From assembly GCA_037389465.1 (NCBI GenBank), contig JAZARR010000150.1:160001-224000 (forward strand): DNA of 64,000 bases. The letters are read 5' to 3'. Positions 1 through 48,300 of this stretch are shown here, piece by piece; the first letter of the stretch is position 1; each line of letters starts with the position of its first letter. The notes below the pieces were generated by a model. The model was not told the DNA's origin, ran no database searches, and saw only the letters and a program-made list of their open reading frames with translations. The stretch is from Baylisascaris procyonis. Lineage: Eukaryota; Nematoda; Chromadorea; Rhabditida; Ascarididae. A program made the position numbers and the translations under genes.

Positions 1-1790
1 AAATTAATTCACCAGAATTTGTTTACTGAAATTTATTTATTGAAATCCATTCATTAAAATTCAATTATTGAAATTTATTTATTGAAATTTGTTCATTAAA
101 ATTCATTCATTTAAATTTATTTCAAATTTATTTGAATTTATTTATTCAAACTTATTTATTCAAGTTTATTAATTCAAATTCATTCATTCAGATTTATTTA
201 TTTACGTTCATTTATTCGAATTTATTTATTCAAATTTATTTATTCAAATTTATTTATTGAAATTCATTTATTCAAATTTATTCGTTTAAATTTCTTTATT
301 TAAATTGATTCGTTCATATTCATTTATCTGAATTTATTTAAATTTATTTATTAAGAATCATTCATTATAACTTATTTATTAGGATTTATTTATCAAAATT
401 TATTTGTTAAAATTTATTTATTTATTTTTTTTTTTTTGAAATTGTTTGTTCAAGTTTATTCATTTGAATTTATTTATTTAAATTTTGTTATTTTAATTTA
501 TTCATTCGAATCAGATTAATTTAAATTTATTTACTCAGACTTGTTTATTCAAATTTATGTACTCAGATTCATTTATTTAGATTTCTTTGTTTCAATTAAT
601 TTGTTTAGATTTATTTATTGAAATTTGTTCGTTTAAATTCATTTATTTACATGTGTTTTTTAATTTATTTATTTTAATTTATTCATTCGAACCTGTTTAT
701 TCAAATTTGTTTATTGAAAGTGATTTATTCAAATCTGTTCATTAATATCTGTTTATTTAAATATGTTGATTTAAATCTGCTTATTTAAGTCTGTTTATTT
801 CAGTCCGTTTATTTAAATCTGTTTATTTAAATTTGTTTGCTTAAATCTGCTCATTTATGTTTGCTCATTCAAACTTATTTATTTAGGTTCATTTATTCAA
901 ATCTGTTTGTTCAAATTTGTTTATTTAAATTTATTTGTTCAGATCTGTTTATTTAAATTTTATCTAAATTTATTAATTTAAATTCATTGATTTTAATTTG
1001 TTAATTCAAATTTATTTATTTGAATTTATTTCTTTATATTCATTTATTCAAATCACGTTTTTAATTTTTCTGTTCGAATCTATTTATTCAAATTTATTCA
1101 TTTAAATTTGTTTTTTAAAATTTATTCATTAAAATTCAGTTGTTAGAACTAATTCATTAAAATTATTTATTCAAATTTATTTATTAAAATTCTTTTATTT
1201 CAAGTTGTTTGTTTATTTATTAGTATTTCTTTATCAAAATTTGTTTGTTGAAAGTTGCTTATTAAAATTTATTTATTAAAGTTTGTTTATCAAAATTTGT
1301 TTATTAAAATTTATTTATAAAAATTGGCTTATTAAAATTCATTTATTTAAATTCACTTTAAAATTTTTTTATTAAAATCCATCTATCAAAACTTATTCAT
1401 TAAAGCTTATTTATTAAAGTTCGTTCATTTAAGTTTTTCATTTAAATTTCTTTATTCAAATTCATTTATTTAAATTTTTCATTAAAATTTATTTAATAAA
1501 ATTCAATTTTTCAAATCTGTCCACTTAAATCTGTTTATTTAAATCTGTTTATTTAATTCTGTCTATTTAAATCTGTTTATTCAAATTTATTTACTTAAGT
1601 TTATTTATCATATGTGTTCATCTAAGTTCATTTATTTACATTTGTTTATCTAAATTTGTTTGTCTAAGTTTATTTATTTAAATTTATTGAAATATATCGA
1701 TTTATTCATTTTTGTTTATCTAAATTTATTTATTTAAGTTTATTTAAGTATATTGATTTATTCATTTATCTATATATTCATTCGCTTATT
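1..1790. repeat. 14-bp degenerate A/T minisatellite array
   Basis: About 1.8 kb of imperfect tandem units with a clear 14-base period. The unit is close to AAATTTATTTATTC, with position 14 and the internal T/C/G positions varying. Roughly 125 units fit. Units near 720-960 carry more G and C than those at the ends, so the array is built from diverged sub-blocks. There is no coding potential. The right end merges into the 3' tail of a retrotransposon remnant. The array lies in a neurobeachin intron or the sequence upstream of it. Confidence 0.93.
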
Positions 1791-2000
1791 TCAATCAACA
1801 GAGCATTCATGATGATTAAATGTGTCTTCATAGCGCTTCCACTTCTGGCGATCCAATGCATCTCTGATACGTTTCGTTCCTGTGGCCTTTTTTACCGACT
1901 CACTCCATCTTATTGTTGAGCCTCTGTTTTTTGCCAGTTCCTGGTGTCCATCCTATTACTCTTTCAGCCGCCCATCTAAACTCCTGATTCCGCTTTCCAC
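1791..2000 (-). mobile_element. 3' end of a decayed non-LTR (RTE-like) retrotransposon
   Basis: On the minus strand a reading frame ending at TGA (1793-1791) contains RWSESVKKATG and then DALDRQKWKRYEDTF. This is the pattern at the C terminus of many nematode non-LTR reverse transcriptases: an RWS/TD block, then an 'A.DR..W' block, then stop. A neighbouring frame gives WAAERVIGWTPG, which fits the segment normally just upstream, so the copy is frameshifted. In-frame stops upstream confirm it is dead. After the stop the sequence runs into an A/T-rich tail that grades into the 14-bp array. The family assignment comes from motif recognition and is not certain. Confidence 0.65.
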
Positions 2001-3273
2001 CACCCACCCCTTTATTTTTTTACACCTCGGAGCCATTCGTTGGGTTTCCTATCGGCTAGTTTGATGCCTGTTATGATTCTTTCCGTTCTCCTCTGTATCA
2101 CTCACTGCCAGTGGCCTGCGCACTTTCTTAATTGTGGATGAATATTTTGAGTTTCCCATAACGCGTAAAGGTTGACGTGAGGGAGAATTTTTAAAATTAT
2201 TTGAATGCTCGGATTTCATAAAAGTAATATCGGTGAAGAGTTGGCGAACTGATAATAACCGTTGCAATTTCCCGCAGTATTCTTTAATAAGGAGAATTAT
2301 GGAACGTTGAATATTGCGGAAATTAGCATACTGATGGATGACTTTTTGAATTTTGTTTACGTTTGCGAAATATTGGCTCATTGTAATGCATTTTTTAGTT
2401 TCTTTCCGTTATGTAGGCAAAGGTGATAACCACCAGGGTGTTTTTCACAGCTCAGTTTTTTGCATCCATCATTCTCCTATTATATCATCGATATTGGGTC
2501 GTCTTTAAAATAGAAAAATAGGCGGTAGGCATTAATATATTCTATGTTAATCTGTGCTTCGCGTTTTTATAACGCTGTTACGTGCTAATATTATATCGTT
2601 TTCAATTTTACGGAAGCCATTATCTGTGAATCATTTCAGCTCCTCCTTATGCAATACCGAATGCTTGTGGAAATGATCAGAATGCATATTACTATGTAAA
2701 ATAGTTTGATAGTGTTGTAAAGTAGTGATTATTTAGGTAAGATATCATAAGACTTACCGTGTAGATAGCCATGAAGGTTCATGCTGTGCATATTTTGGTC
2801 GTCCTTATTAATTCAGTGATAGTGGAAACTATGCCCTGAAATGAAAACTTGTTTTTGATCTTGTTTTGACAAGTAATGGGGATTAGAAGGCATAATATTT
2901 GATTTTTGTCAGGACGCTGAAAGTAGGTTTTTTAGGGATCTAGTTGCACATTTTCGGACTTTAGAATGTTGATGTCTGGACAGTGTAACCTTTACAGTTT
3001 TGTTTGTCATTCATGAAATCATATCCGAATGAGGTTATATGGTTTCTTCATAATCCTTCAAAAATTCGATACTCCGCATGCACCATTGAAGCAAATGTAA
3101 AGTGCTTTAGTGAAAAAGTGTATTTCTTACTGATATATTTCTATTTTTGGAAGCGTCGAATTTCAAACAATTTTTGGTGAGCTCAAGAGGTGTTAAGTTG
3201 TTGATGGCCTTAAGAAGTGATTGGTGGTAAATCTTGGTCATGGCGTTTTTATTCAAAGTTGTTCCACTTGCAG
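2001..3273. other. neurobeachin intron sequence, no gene seen
   Basis: This is A/T-rich sequence between the retrotransposon remnant and the first recognisable neurobeachin exon. Short open frames on both strands show no conserved motif or splice-compatible exon. It is read as the 3' part of the intron before exon 1 and ends in a TTGCAG acceptor at 3268-3273. Confidence 0.6.
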
Positions 3274-37509
<34,236 letters not shown>

Positions 37510-38350
37510 CTTCCTTCATGCCATGAGGGTCGTTGTGGTTACTCGGGTTCTTTTTCGAAGCTTTGAGCCCTATGGATTGACGATGGGATTTAGTAGTTGT
37601 TTGTTATTAATGATGGTGGTAGTAGTTGTTTGTTCTCAAAAACTTTTTATAAGGAGGGAAAGGTTTCTGTAGGAGGTTTTCAGTGGAGCTGTATAGAGAG
37701 AAAAAAGTCGTTTGACGGGAAGGAGACAGACTTATTAATCCTAGGAAGCAATATTGAAATGTGGTTTGCGTTTTCCTGTTCGAACTCTTTAAAGGGGATA
37801 TACTTGTGACGTGTTCGAGAATATGTTCCTTTGCGAGGGATTAGTAATGTATGTAGCACACTTGCGATTCACTTGACTGTTTTTCTGAATCCTATGCTAC
37901 TGGTTGACGGGTATATTTGCTTCGCTGCATACTCGGCAAGAGTTTTCGGCTGCTGACATGCCAAAGGTCGGCATTTGCCGCTAGGTAGGCTGTATTATGT
38001 ATTCGCTAATTTGCGACCTTACTTTACGGCCTAATATAAAACCATGGAGATTAAAATTTAAAGGGCAAGAAGGAATGATGAGTTCGGATGTCTCACGTAA
38101 AAAGTTGTTGTTGATGAAGGAGTGCCAATTTAGATCGCGTCCGTTGTCAGTTGTTGGTTTTATGCGAATATATATGGAGCTATTAAAATGTGATGTTGGC
38201 TTATTTGCCTTCAAGGGACTTTCACTGTAATAATATTATCGTCGTTGTCTAAATTTGTGATACATTTCCATTTTTATTGTGTTTTTTCACGCTTATCTGT
38301 TTTTTTCTTGAATCGTTTTTAGTTGTTTATGCCCCACTTTAACGCCCATT

Positions 38351-38356
38351 AATAAA
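38351..38356 (+). terminator. Likely neurobeachin polyadenylation signal
   Basis: This is the first AATAAA after the neurobeachin stop, 842 bases downstream (TTAATAAAAG). A second one is at 38503-38508. Either would give a 3'UTR of about 0.9 to 1 kb. Inferred from position only. Confidence 0.4.
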
Positions 38357-41300
38357 AGTTGAAGAACTGATATCCGCTAGGATGTCTTGATTGATTTGTA
38401 GGAATTGTTGGAACAGCCATTTCGTCCGATAAAACTTCACGACTGTTTTATAAGATTGAAAATTTATGCAGAAATTTTTAAAGAATTTCGGTAGTTTTGT
38501 TCAATAAACTGCAGCATAAAGACGTGTTCAGTCAGTTCAGCAACATCGTTCAGCATATTTTCATACGGTAAGGGCAATCATAACTTTCGGGTTGTGCCAT
38601 TTCTTTTTACTCATTTTTCCCTTCCTATCATTCTTAGTGATAATCCCAATAGGAAGTACCAACAATCCATCCGTTCTATCAGTAAGATGAAATTGCTTTT
38701 AAAATATTGAATTTCTTCACCTTCGTATCCATTGTGCAATTTGCTTCTTTTATGTGCGTTTAATCATTCGTGTATTAGTAGAGAGCCGCTCATTAGACGA
38801 TAGAAGTTGTTTTTTTAAATATAAAAATATTTGTTTTTTTATTCAGTTTATAATTTTTCATTTTTATATTCCGTTGTTGTGAGCTTAATCGCTGATTGAA
38901 TTTTTTTCCTCGTTGAATTTTGGATAATTTTTATCGTATTCGATAAGCGAAAATATTATAATTTAAAGTGCTATGTTTTCTGCGAAAATTTGCATCCCTG
39001 GAGCATTAGTAGCACAAACTTTAAGTTGCAACTTCAATGTTTCCATTAGAATTTTCATTACAGCCGCTAAACTGCTTAGTGCTTCTACGCTTTTCAGTGA
39101 TGAAGTAGAGAATTATAAACTCAATTTTTGGATTTTTATAAAAGTTTATCGATATTTAGAATGAAGTATCATGCGAAAAATATTAGGAAAATAATTTTTA
39201 ATATGATTTCTTAGTCGTCATAAATGAGTCGCTTTGTCTTATTTTGATTGAGCGACGGAATTATTTCGCTCATCGGGCTAATTGTTTTATATGGCAATTT
39301 TATTCAAGCTGATATCGCTTCGTTGATTTTTGCTTATTTTTTTGCAATTTTTTATTATCTGTTATGCTCACTTTAGAGACCAACAATAATTTATTTTTGT
39401 GTGTAAAAATTTGTCGTTTTCGAAGTATTAAAAAGAAGAAATCATCTCATCTATTGAATTTCCTTTTTTTAGTCACTAAAAGGACGGGAGTAATAAGCGG
39501 GAAGGAGTGGAACTAAATGCATAGCCGCCTTATGCTTTATTATCGATGTTGCGAACTTATCATTGCCTGAAAAGTAACCTAGTTCGCAACTTTCAACGAA
39601 CGTGTTTATTAGTTTATTGTGCGATGTATTTCTTTTTTTTTCACCGTTGCACAAAATTTTACGATGAAGTGGTGGGAGTAATACGAGGACGAATGCTAAT
39701 GCCAACAAGCCACTATAAATACAAAAGGTTTTAATCAATAACTGGTAATGGGCAGTCGGAACGAGCTTCCTTGATGCTTATAGGACCTTGATGGATGGCA
39801 TTCGGGTAGAGAGGGAGGGGAATGAGAAGGCGGAGGGAAGTATGGAAAATATGGAGTATACAAGGGTATGGCGGTGGCTTCGCAAGTCCTAGAAAGAGCG
39901 GATGGTGGGGGATAGCAAAGATACCTTTCTAGGGAATAGCATGATACCTTTATCACTTTTATTATCACTTTTCATTTTTCTGTAGGATTATGACTTTCTT
40001 CCACAACGCTATTCGGGATTTGTTCGAACGAAGTGTCAGATTAGTGCGTGAACACATTCGGATGAATGAAACACATACAAACGGAGAACGTCTGGATGGT
40101 TCGGAGGAAAGAAGTTAATTGTATTTCGGTGAAAAGGCTCCCAAATCTTTTGTTTGGTATTTCTTCAAATAAAGGTTTTTCACTCTTTGCTATATTTCGC
40201 TATCTGAAAACGGTAAATTTTATTGCCAGCGTGGTGTTATCACGTACTTTGATTGTGAACGGATCGTTGAACGTCCGATTTATCTGTACAGAATTGAGAT
40301 TCAGGTTTTGTTTAAAATAGTAGCCTTGATAACAGTGACTAATTTGGAATATGGGTAAATTGTGTCCACTGGGGTACCGTCGACCTTAGTTAGCAAATTG
40401 CTATGGAGCATCCAGAAAGTCGTTTGATTCCTATATAACCACTACTTCCTATTCCCCACCCAATTTTGCTGCTCATTATTTTTCGCTAATATTTACAGCT
40501 CACTGAGTGGGAGATAGTCTTGGATCGCTTTTCAGATAATGACTTTGAAGTTGGAATGGAAAAATTACGAGGAGAGGCATTATTTTGGTGACTAACAAAC
40601 GATCAGTTCCAGTTTAGGCGAAGAAATTGTTGAAGGTTTTTATATTTTTGCACAATTTTCCTTCAAAATTCCAGAGGTTTCCGGATTTTTTCAGTGCTCA
40701 TCTAACGTTTTATTGAGGTTGAATTTATGCGCATCCAATAGTTTGCAAATAATCTTTTTTCATAAATGAGTAAGCTTGAAGTGGAAAGGTGAGAAGCTGC
40801 CCAACTCCGTCATGAAACTATTTTCAAAAACTTTGGCAAACCTACCTCCTTCCCTCATGGTCTTGCCTATAGTTATTAACTGCCTTAATATTGTCACTGA
40901 AGTGATTTTGAGGATCACTAGTAAATAAAACCTCCAATACTGAATGATTATTGATGACTGACTTGTACGCGGCATTCACAATAGGATCCACTTTGCAGGT
41001 TAATGATTTTCAACACGCTGTGTCGTTACGTATCGCTTGAAGTGTTCGATGTCCCACTTCACAACTCGCATGTCCTACAATACAGCCAATAAACTATCGA
41101 CATATTCAGGTACGTGGTTTCTGAATATTTTTTAAGGGAAATGATGGGCGTTGTTTTCAGTACTCTCTTTAAGACACATCCCAGTTACCGTAATTTTAGA
41201 CTAGTATCGTAGTTTTGCATTATACGATACGATAGATTCCATCCAATGATTTAAACTCATTGAAGTGATTCGAAGAAGCGATTTGAGCAAATGAGTAGAT

Positions 41301-42207
41301 GGAAAACACTCATTAGAGAAGCTGATACAATACGCAATTACGGGGTTCTTTTTATCAGCTGGACCGGTTTCAAAAATTCCTCACATATTTAAAATATGTG
41401 TAATGATAATCTCATATCTTCGTCAGCCGAAACGACCGCATAAATCTTTTTTTTTTAAATTTCAAATTGTTTTGTAATTCGACCAATTTCAAAGTACTTC
41501 TTTATATGCAATTTTCTACCAATTGCAAAGTTCCCGCTTATATGCAAATTTTTGAGGACTTTCGAGCACCTTTATTCCTAAGATAGCTGATCCATTTGAA
41601 AGTTCATATAGAAAGCGTCTGTGTATATGTTACACCCATCCAGTCATACAGTTTTAAATTCTAACTTGAGCGGTTGCCGAATTGCAGCTATCGAAGAGAC
41701 ATACAGAAAGATGAGCAGAAACACTTAATATGGGCAGACATGGCATAGGCATGAAGCGTTTCTCAGATAAAAATTTTCCAAAGGCGATGGTGGCGTACTT
41801 GTCTGTGAAAAAAACATTACTGGAAGATTGATTTTCAGTATATTTTTTTCTTGCTTTATAGGTCTCGCTGTGTTAGGGTGGATATGCGGAGCCTCAAGGC
41901 CGTTGCGCTGGTGAGACCCAAATGGAGATAAGGGAGGGGGGACAATTCGACTTGTGAGGACCTGGAAGTTTGACATCAAAGTATCCTATAGTGACCTTCT
42001 TTAGAGCTTCAAGTCAAGATCGAAACCATTAGAAATGAATTTCACTATGCGGATTATTGTATGAAGTAACACAAAATTTTCAATTTACCGTTTTATCTAT
42101 TTGTTACTGCATATTTTTAGGGTTCCATCTAGCCCATTTAGGCTCCATCAGAATAACGAAGGTTCCCCCCTCCCTCCCCCCCACCCCCCCTTCGCGATTG
42201 CGGCTCT

Positions 42208-42323
42208 CTAGCTCTCTTCAGCTCAATGCTTCTTTTCCTTCTCTTATTGCATAGTCTTTCTCTCCCTAGCTCTCTTCAGCTCAATGCTTCTTTTCCTTCT
42301 CTTATTGCATAGTCTTTCTCTCG
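42208..42323. repeat. 58-bp tandem duplication
   Basis: Two essentially identical units start CTAGCTCTCTTCAGCTCAAT at 42208 and 42266. It is intergenic, just after a C-rich tract. Confidence 0.93.
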
Positions 42324-45300
42324 TGTTTCTAAATGTCATTGCAAGTTTTTACTAAAAATTCATCATAGTAATGCTATTTCTATTTGCATATGTACGAATA
42401 TCTCAAATGTATGCTTAATCTCATTCGTCACTTTTATTTTTTGTATTTTTTTATTGTTGAAATCTCATTGAAATTTCTTGCTCATAGTTCCAAATCATCT
42501 TAAATCGCTTCTTTAGTCTCATTCCGAACGATCACATTGATCATTTTTCGCATAAACTTTTGCACAACCTATTCATATCCTCCAGTTACTTAAATACAAT
42601 CTAAAATGGATTTTTCCACTTGATCTTTTGTACTACCGGTCAGTTTTGCAGCGAAATTGATTATCGCGCTAATTATCGTTGTTTTTTTTTTCGATATTTG
42701 GATGCTCAAGTGACGATTTTTCACAAGTTTTTTTGGGTGAGAAAAGAGAATGAAAGAAAGATATGCTGGGTGAATAATTGAGTAATTTATATGCTCTCAC
42801 ATCGGTGGTTTTGGATGAAATCAAAGTGTAACTTTTAGTCAGCTTACAGCAGCAATTGATATGTGTTTAATTAAATTTGTTTGTTTTTTTCCAAATGTGA
42901 TGATGTAGGATGTCATTGGTGATTCCAAGGAGGACTCGCAAATTGTTTTAGAAAGGAGGAGGGCGCGGTATTGCCTGCTTCAATGCTAGAAGGGAAGATT
43001 CGTTTCGATATGAAATCGGTCAATTATTGCTGAAGTTGTTTTTAGGAAAGCGATAAAAGTGGGAAAGCGCTGGTACGAAGAAATTGGGAAAAAATGCGCA
43101 CCAGGCTTGGCTTTTTTCTTATTTAATCTTTTGTTTTGCTATTCTTTGGAGGTAGAGGCGAATGCTTCTAACTTCTTGGCAATAGTTGCTTTAGTGAATG
43201 TTCTTTTGGCAATGTTTTATGGCGTTTGTTGTTTTTATTATCTCTCTCATTCCCCCCTCTCCCCCCCCCTCCTCCAGTTTATTTGCACATTAACGATTCA
43301 GGGCGATTTCTTCTAGAAGGGAATGAAAAACTATGCGAAGAATATCGTGTAATTCCAACTATGACTGCGTTCCTAAAAGCTTTAACCTTAAATACGCTCC
43401 CATTTTTATAGATTTTAATTTCGAAATTTTAAGGGGAAAAATTCAAAATTTATTGGAAATATAAGTATTTCAGAAAAGAGGGAAACTGTAATCGTATGAT
43501 TTTTTTCATTTCACTTCTTCCCTTTGAAATTTAACATCTGCTTCCACTAATGATGTTTGCTTCATTAGTAGAAAGGTTGGGCGCATAATTTCGCGCTACA
43601 TTTCACATATTTTTTAAATCGAGCGTTATAGTCATTTCTGTTTGTTAGCTTCAGTTGAGAAGGAGGCTCATATCTCTTGGCAGAAATTCAAAGTGTAAAT
43701 TTTGTGTATTTGTTGGGTGTCTGAAGCACTCACTAGATTTCGAGCCATAGGGATAAAGTTATTGAAATTCATTTGATAGTATCTACGGGAAATACTTTTT
43801 TGCCAGTCTAAACTCCATTCGCATCCTTGGAGTCAACGCGTGTTATCCTTCTCCTCCCATTCTCCCTTCCCCTCTCCCTGCTCATGCGTCCGAAATGCTT
43901 CGGTATCCATTTATATCAATAGAAGTCTCGATTGCTCGGAATTCTCGTTTGTTTCGCGGATAAAGCTTTTTTTGCAAAGTACGCAAAAATATTTTCAAAT
44001 GATTTCTATCTTTCATGGGGGTTCCGTGAAAAGATTGGTGAGCTTATTTTTCTTCCATCATTTCTGAGGTCTATGGTTCTCCCTCTATCCTGCGGTGGAA
44101 GGGGAGGGGTAAACTTCGACACCCATATGTGGGAAACTCGGAGTCATGCAGTGAACCTGAGGCTATTTTGTATATATCAGCCTAAGTCCAGTTGACCGAT
44201 GTTGCTTTTGTTCAAAGATTCATAACAGTTGAAGGCGGCTCGCCCGAATATTACATGATAGGAAGGCATGGAACTTTTTTATGAACGTGGATGAACCTTT
44301 GCTTACCTTTCATTTACCTTCATAGTAAGGAGGAACGATGCTGAACCTTCTTTTCTTATAACTTCTTGGTGCTTGCTGTTGCTTTCCTCACAGTTGTTAT
44401 TACACCTCGACTTAGACCCTTACATGAAAGCGCTCATTCTTCTTCCCCACCTCTTCTCTCCTGCCTACCTCCCATCATGTCCGGGATTTTATGGAATTCG
44501 AAAGACATGCCTTTGCTCGATCAGCTAAAGTAGCTGTATAGTCTTGGTCTAGCCCGTGAGAATGAATTAATTCATAAAGGGTCGTAATGTCTACTTGCCC
44601 GTTTGTGTTGGTGTAAAGTGGTTAATTTCCGAGCCTGCACCCAAAAAGCTATGAGTGATTAACGGTGTTGTGGCATTTGCGTCGTGAACAAACCTTGTCC
44701 ATTTCATGTTATTGCCCGTGTGCTTATCGTTTTGCCTGTCACGATAAGCATCTGTCTGTTACATAGTCACATGGTGCCTATCGCACTCTTTTCGTGGCGC
44801 AAATGACCGAGCAGGTTTTTTGCAAGCCTGTTGAAAGCTGCTCAAAAAGTGCTATATTATAAAAGTGCGCTTACTAATTTTCTTTTTTTACTTAAAGCGG
44901 TTGTATTATTGTACACTCAATTGATTCACTTTCAGGAGAGTGGTCATCGTAAGAAGTCGCATCCGACGAAGCGATCCTTATCGCCTTTGAACGATTGACC
45001 ATTGATCCTCGATCTTTTGATAGTGTTGGCCACATTTTTGTTAGTTTCATCACTTTTGCTCTGTTTATTTATAAGCTTTTTTGAAAGAAATGTGGTCTTT
45101 TTTGAGTGAAGTTCCTCTCACGGGTGGTGCGATATTATTTTAGCACTGTATACTTGTGAATGATTGCATTAAATTTGCAGAGTTCAATTCGGTGATCATA
45201 GAGGGTTGCGAAGCTGTTTGTAAACTAAAGACCATTTGGAGGGGAGGGGGAGTGGGAGGTAGAGGTTTCCCTTAAAAATTCTCGCATTACTTTTTGCCCT

Positions 45301-48300
45301 CTGTATTTCTTATGACTTTTGTTGGATATTACATGCATCTTTGTCAATGTTTATGATCGTTCATCAGTCACTGAGTTAATTGATCGAGCTCATGGGATAT
45401 TATTCGTTCATATTTATCAATTTATAGGTTTATCTTTCGAAGAAGGAATTTTTATGAGCAAGTTCTTCAGATTTATTCAATGAAGATATCATCATTGAAA
45501 ATTGATTTTTTAATTGATTACTTCACTCATATATGCCTAGAGTTTAGTGGTTATCAAAGCAAAGAAGGGAATTAGAAAGCTGGAGTTAAAGTGTCGGGGA
45601 TACAGAGAGGTATGTCGAGAGGGGGGGGGGAAGCTAAACTATTTAGTATAGGGGTCCCACCGATTGTCCTATTCTTTGTATTCGAACGCTATGCCTACTG
45701 TTACCACTTTTATTATTGTTTTCCGATCTACATTCTTGATTCTGACTGTCCATGTTGTATTGAAATTCTTTCTTTTTCTATTCTATTGTTACTCATTTGT
45801 TAAAACAGTTTGACCTGTGAAATTGTATTTATTAAGATGTTTTCCCCTCATGAGTTGCGAATAATGGGTTTGGCTAGAATTTAGAACACAAAGAAAGGGA
45901 GTGGGGGCGGGGGGAGGGGAGGGAGGAAGCGAAGGAATAGTTACAGAAAAACTAAAACTGTTTTAAGTAGTGGCTAGGCATTACGTTTTTTACCAACTGT
46001 AATTGATGAGTGCCCATGCTGCCAGAAACGTTTGGCTAGGATTCGAATGCATAGCGGAGGAGACTGTAGGGGGAGAGGAGGGAAGGTGGCGAAGAGGCGA
46101 AGTTATGATTGCTGGATGCACAAACAACCAGAAACAGCTGTACTACCATAAAGGATTCGCACACATGCGAAAGAAAGACATCATTCTAACGCGTTTTTCT
46201 TGAGACGCCAAATTGGGCAGGGATTTGAACTTATAAAATTTCCCTTTAGTTCACAACCAATATCTGTTGGATATCGGCGTCCTTTTCAATTGCAATTGTG
46301 ACTTGATTGTTTTATTTTTATGAAGCATATAATTTCGTTGTGTTTTTTTATTGCGATGTCTTTGTTTTATGATGGGCTATCTTTGAGGTGGTAAACGATT
46401 TGATTTGCTATGCTACAATTTTTTGTTTTCTCTTTATACTTTGGCAACTCTATGTTTTTATACTCGCAAATTTTCATGTTTATAATGCAGATGTTCCTGT
46501 GAATTGTCATCGCAAGATTGCTTATGCGAATCCAATAAGATATAGCTATGGGGCTTTTTGCAGAAGCTATTGAATGTGGGACTAGAGGTAACTTCGCAGG
46601 GGGGGGGGAGGGGAGGGGGTAGAGTGGTCTTCGCGAGGAGTATACCTTCGCGACGTAAGAATTGGCTGTATACGCATTCAGACATATATGAAAGTTCTTC
46701 ATGGGAAGTTGGACAATTTGGCGAATGAGTCTCCACCGCGGTTCCTGGATGAAAAGCTCCCGCAGGAATGAAAAATGTTTAAGCTTGTGCTCTTCCGCTT
46801 CACCTGGGAAGGGTAGAATTGTTGAAAAGGCATTATGACTTTAAGTCTCTTTCTCTTTCTACTCAGTTAGGAGGAAATTTTTCCACATGTTGTTGAGCCT
46901 CTTTTGCAGAAATAAACTTTTTCAAAATTCTATGGTTGACGTGTCCTGTCACAACGTTCGTTGTTTACTGATGTTACAACACGGACTTATAGTCTTAAAT
47001 AATAAACGAACCCTTCAATTACAGAGTTGTTTGAGTGGTCTATTTTCTACATAGTAATATCAAAATTGGTGCAGGATATGAATTATTGTTGGATAACTTC
47101 AAGTAAAACTTGAAAGTTTTGTGGAGGAAGGTTGGAATATATGAGAGTAGTTTATTTTCAAAAGTTGAGAGTTGAATTTCGGCTCTAAGATGCGGTTGTT
47201 GAATTTTTCAGTTTTTTAGTCTTAAAATTACGGATATCGCAAACTAGCCGATCGCGACCATGGTAAATGAAGCTTGTAGTACAATTTGAGTGAAGAATCT
47301 AAAAGGAAAAGGCTCTTGGCGTATCGGTGGTAAGTTTGGTCTTTTTTCCACATCTATCTATCGAATAGTTCGTCAATTTTATAGAGCAGGTTGCGAAGTG
47401 TGATTTTAATTGCAATCGATTTACCAATGCAGATCCAGCAGAACCGCAGATGATTTGTTCAGAGTCACTGAATTTATGATCTGGATATAGATTTACTTCA
47501 GATAAAATTCGTACCATAAACTCTGACTGTGAGGGTAGATCATTCGAAAATAGCAATAGAGTGGGGTTTCTTATATGTGTGTAGGGCAAGCGATTACATT
47601 TATATCTGTAGATGCGTGAGGCGTTTATTGATTTCTAGATCACTGAAAGGTAGAGGCAGATCATTTGATTAGTTTCAGGAATAAGTCATTCAAAAAAACC
47701 GCGCATCGTTTCGATCAACTAACAACTTCTAAAGAGGGCATTATAATAGATAATAAATTTGATCGTCTAAGATGAATGATCCGTAGCGCTCTTGAAATAT
47801 CACCACACATACCCTAGCACTTTCATTTAGTGGTTCATTTCGTTCGCGTGCGGCGGTTTTCTTCTTTCGTTGAAGGCACATACTTTCTTATGCTGTTTTT
47901 TAGGAATAAGAATTGTTTGTGTATAAGTTAATCGTAATGAATGTTAGATATGAAAGTTGATTATTAAATTCCATTAGAGTGTAATGATTTTTTATTGTTT
48001 ACAAATAAAGGGATAGGTGATTTGTGGCGAACATTTTTATTGTATTCCTAATGCGCGAACGGTTGAATAATATTATGATTAGATTGAAAGGAGAGGCGCC
48101 TTCCCCCCCCCCCCGAAACATTGGCAGAGGGGTTTAATTGATCTGCATAGGTGCAATGATGTACCTAAATAAAAGAATGAGTAATAGTGAATGGGGTAGT
48201 GCGAAAATCTTTCTCATTCAGTTATGAAAGGGAAAGTAGTCTAATTTATGACTGAGCAATGTGGAGCATTTTTTTTTTGAGAAAAGCAGTAGCCATAAGC

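Noticed and set aside
1..1790. CRISPR-like array or centromeric satellite
   Set aside because: Units are contiguous 14-mers without spacers, so not CRISPR. The array is short and joined to a retrotransposon end, so a centromeric role is not supported.
39986..40051. Short open stretch after CTGTAG (DYDFLPQRYSGF), considered as an alternative neurobeachin end
   Set aside because: Phase and homology do not support joining it, and the normal end after 'YEYRHRY' is conserved.
43059..43316. 85-codon hydrophobic plus-strand frame
   Set aside because: Composition is explained by T-rich sequence running into a C-rich tract; no start context or homologue recognised.
46205..46260. Minus-strand GTTCAAATCCCTGC, tRNA-like
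   Set aside because: The matching 5' acceptor strand and D arm are missing.
47299..47589. 96-codon minus-strand open frame
   Set aside because: No motif, no splice partners, and no conservation signal that can be read by eye.
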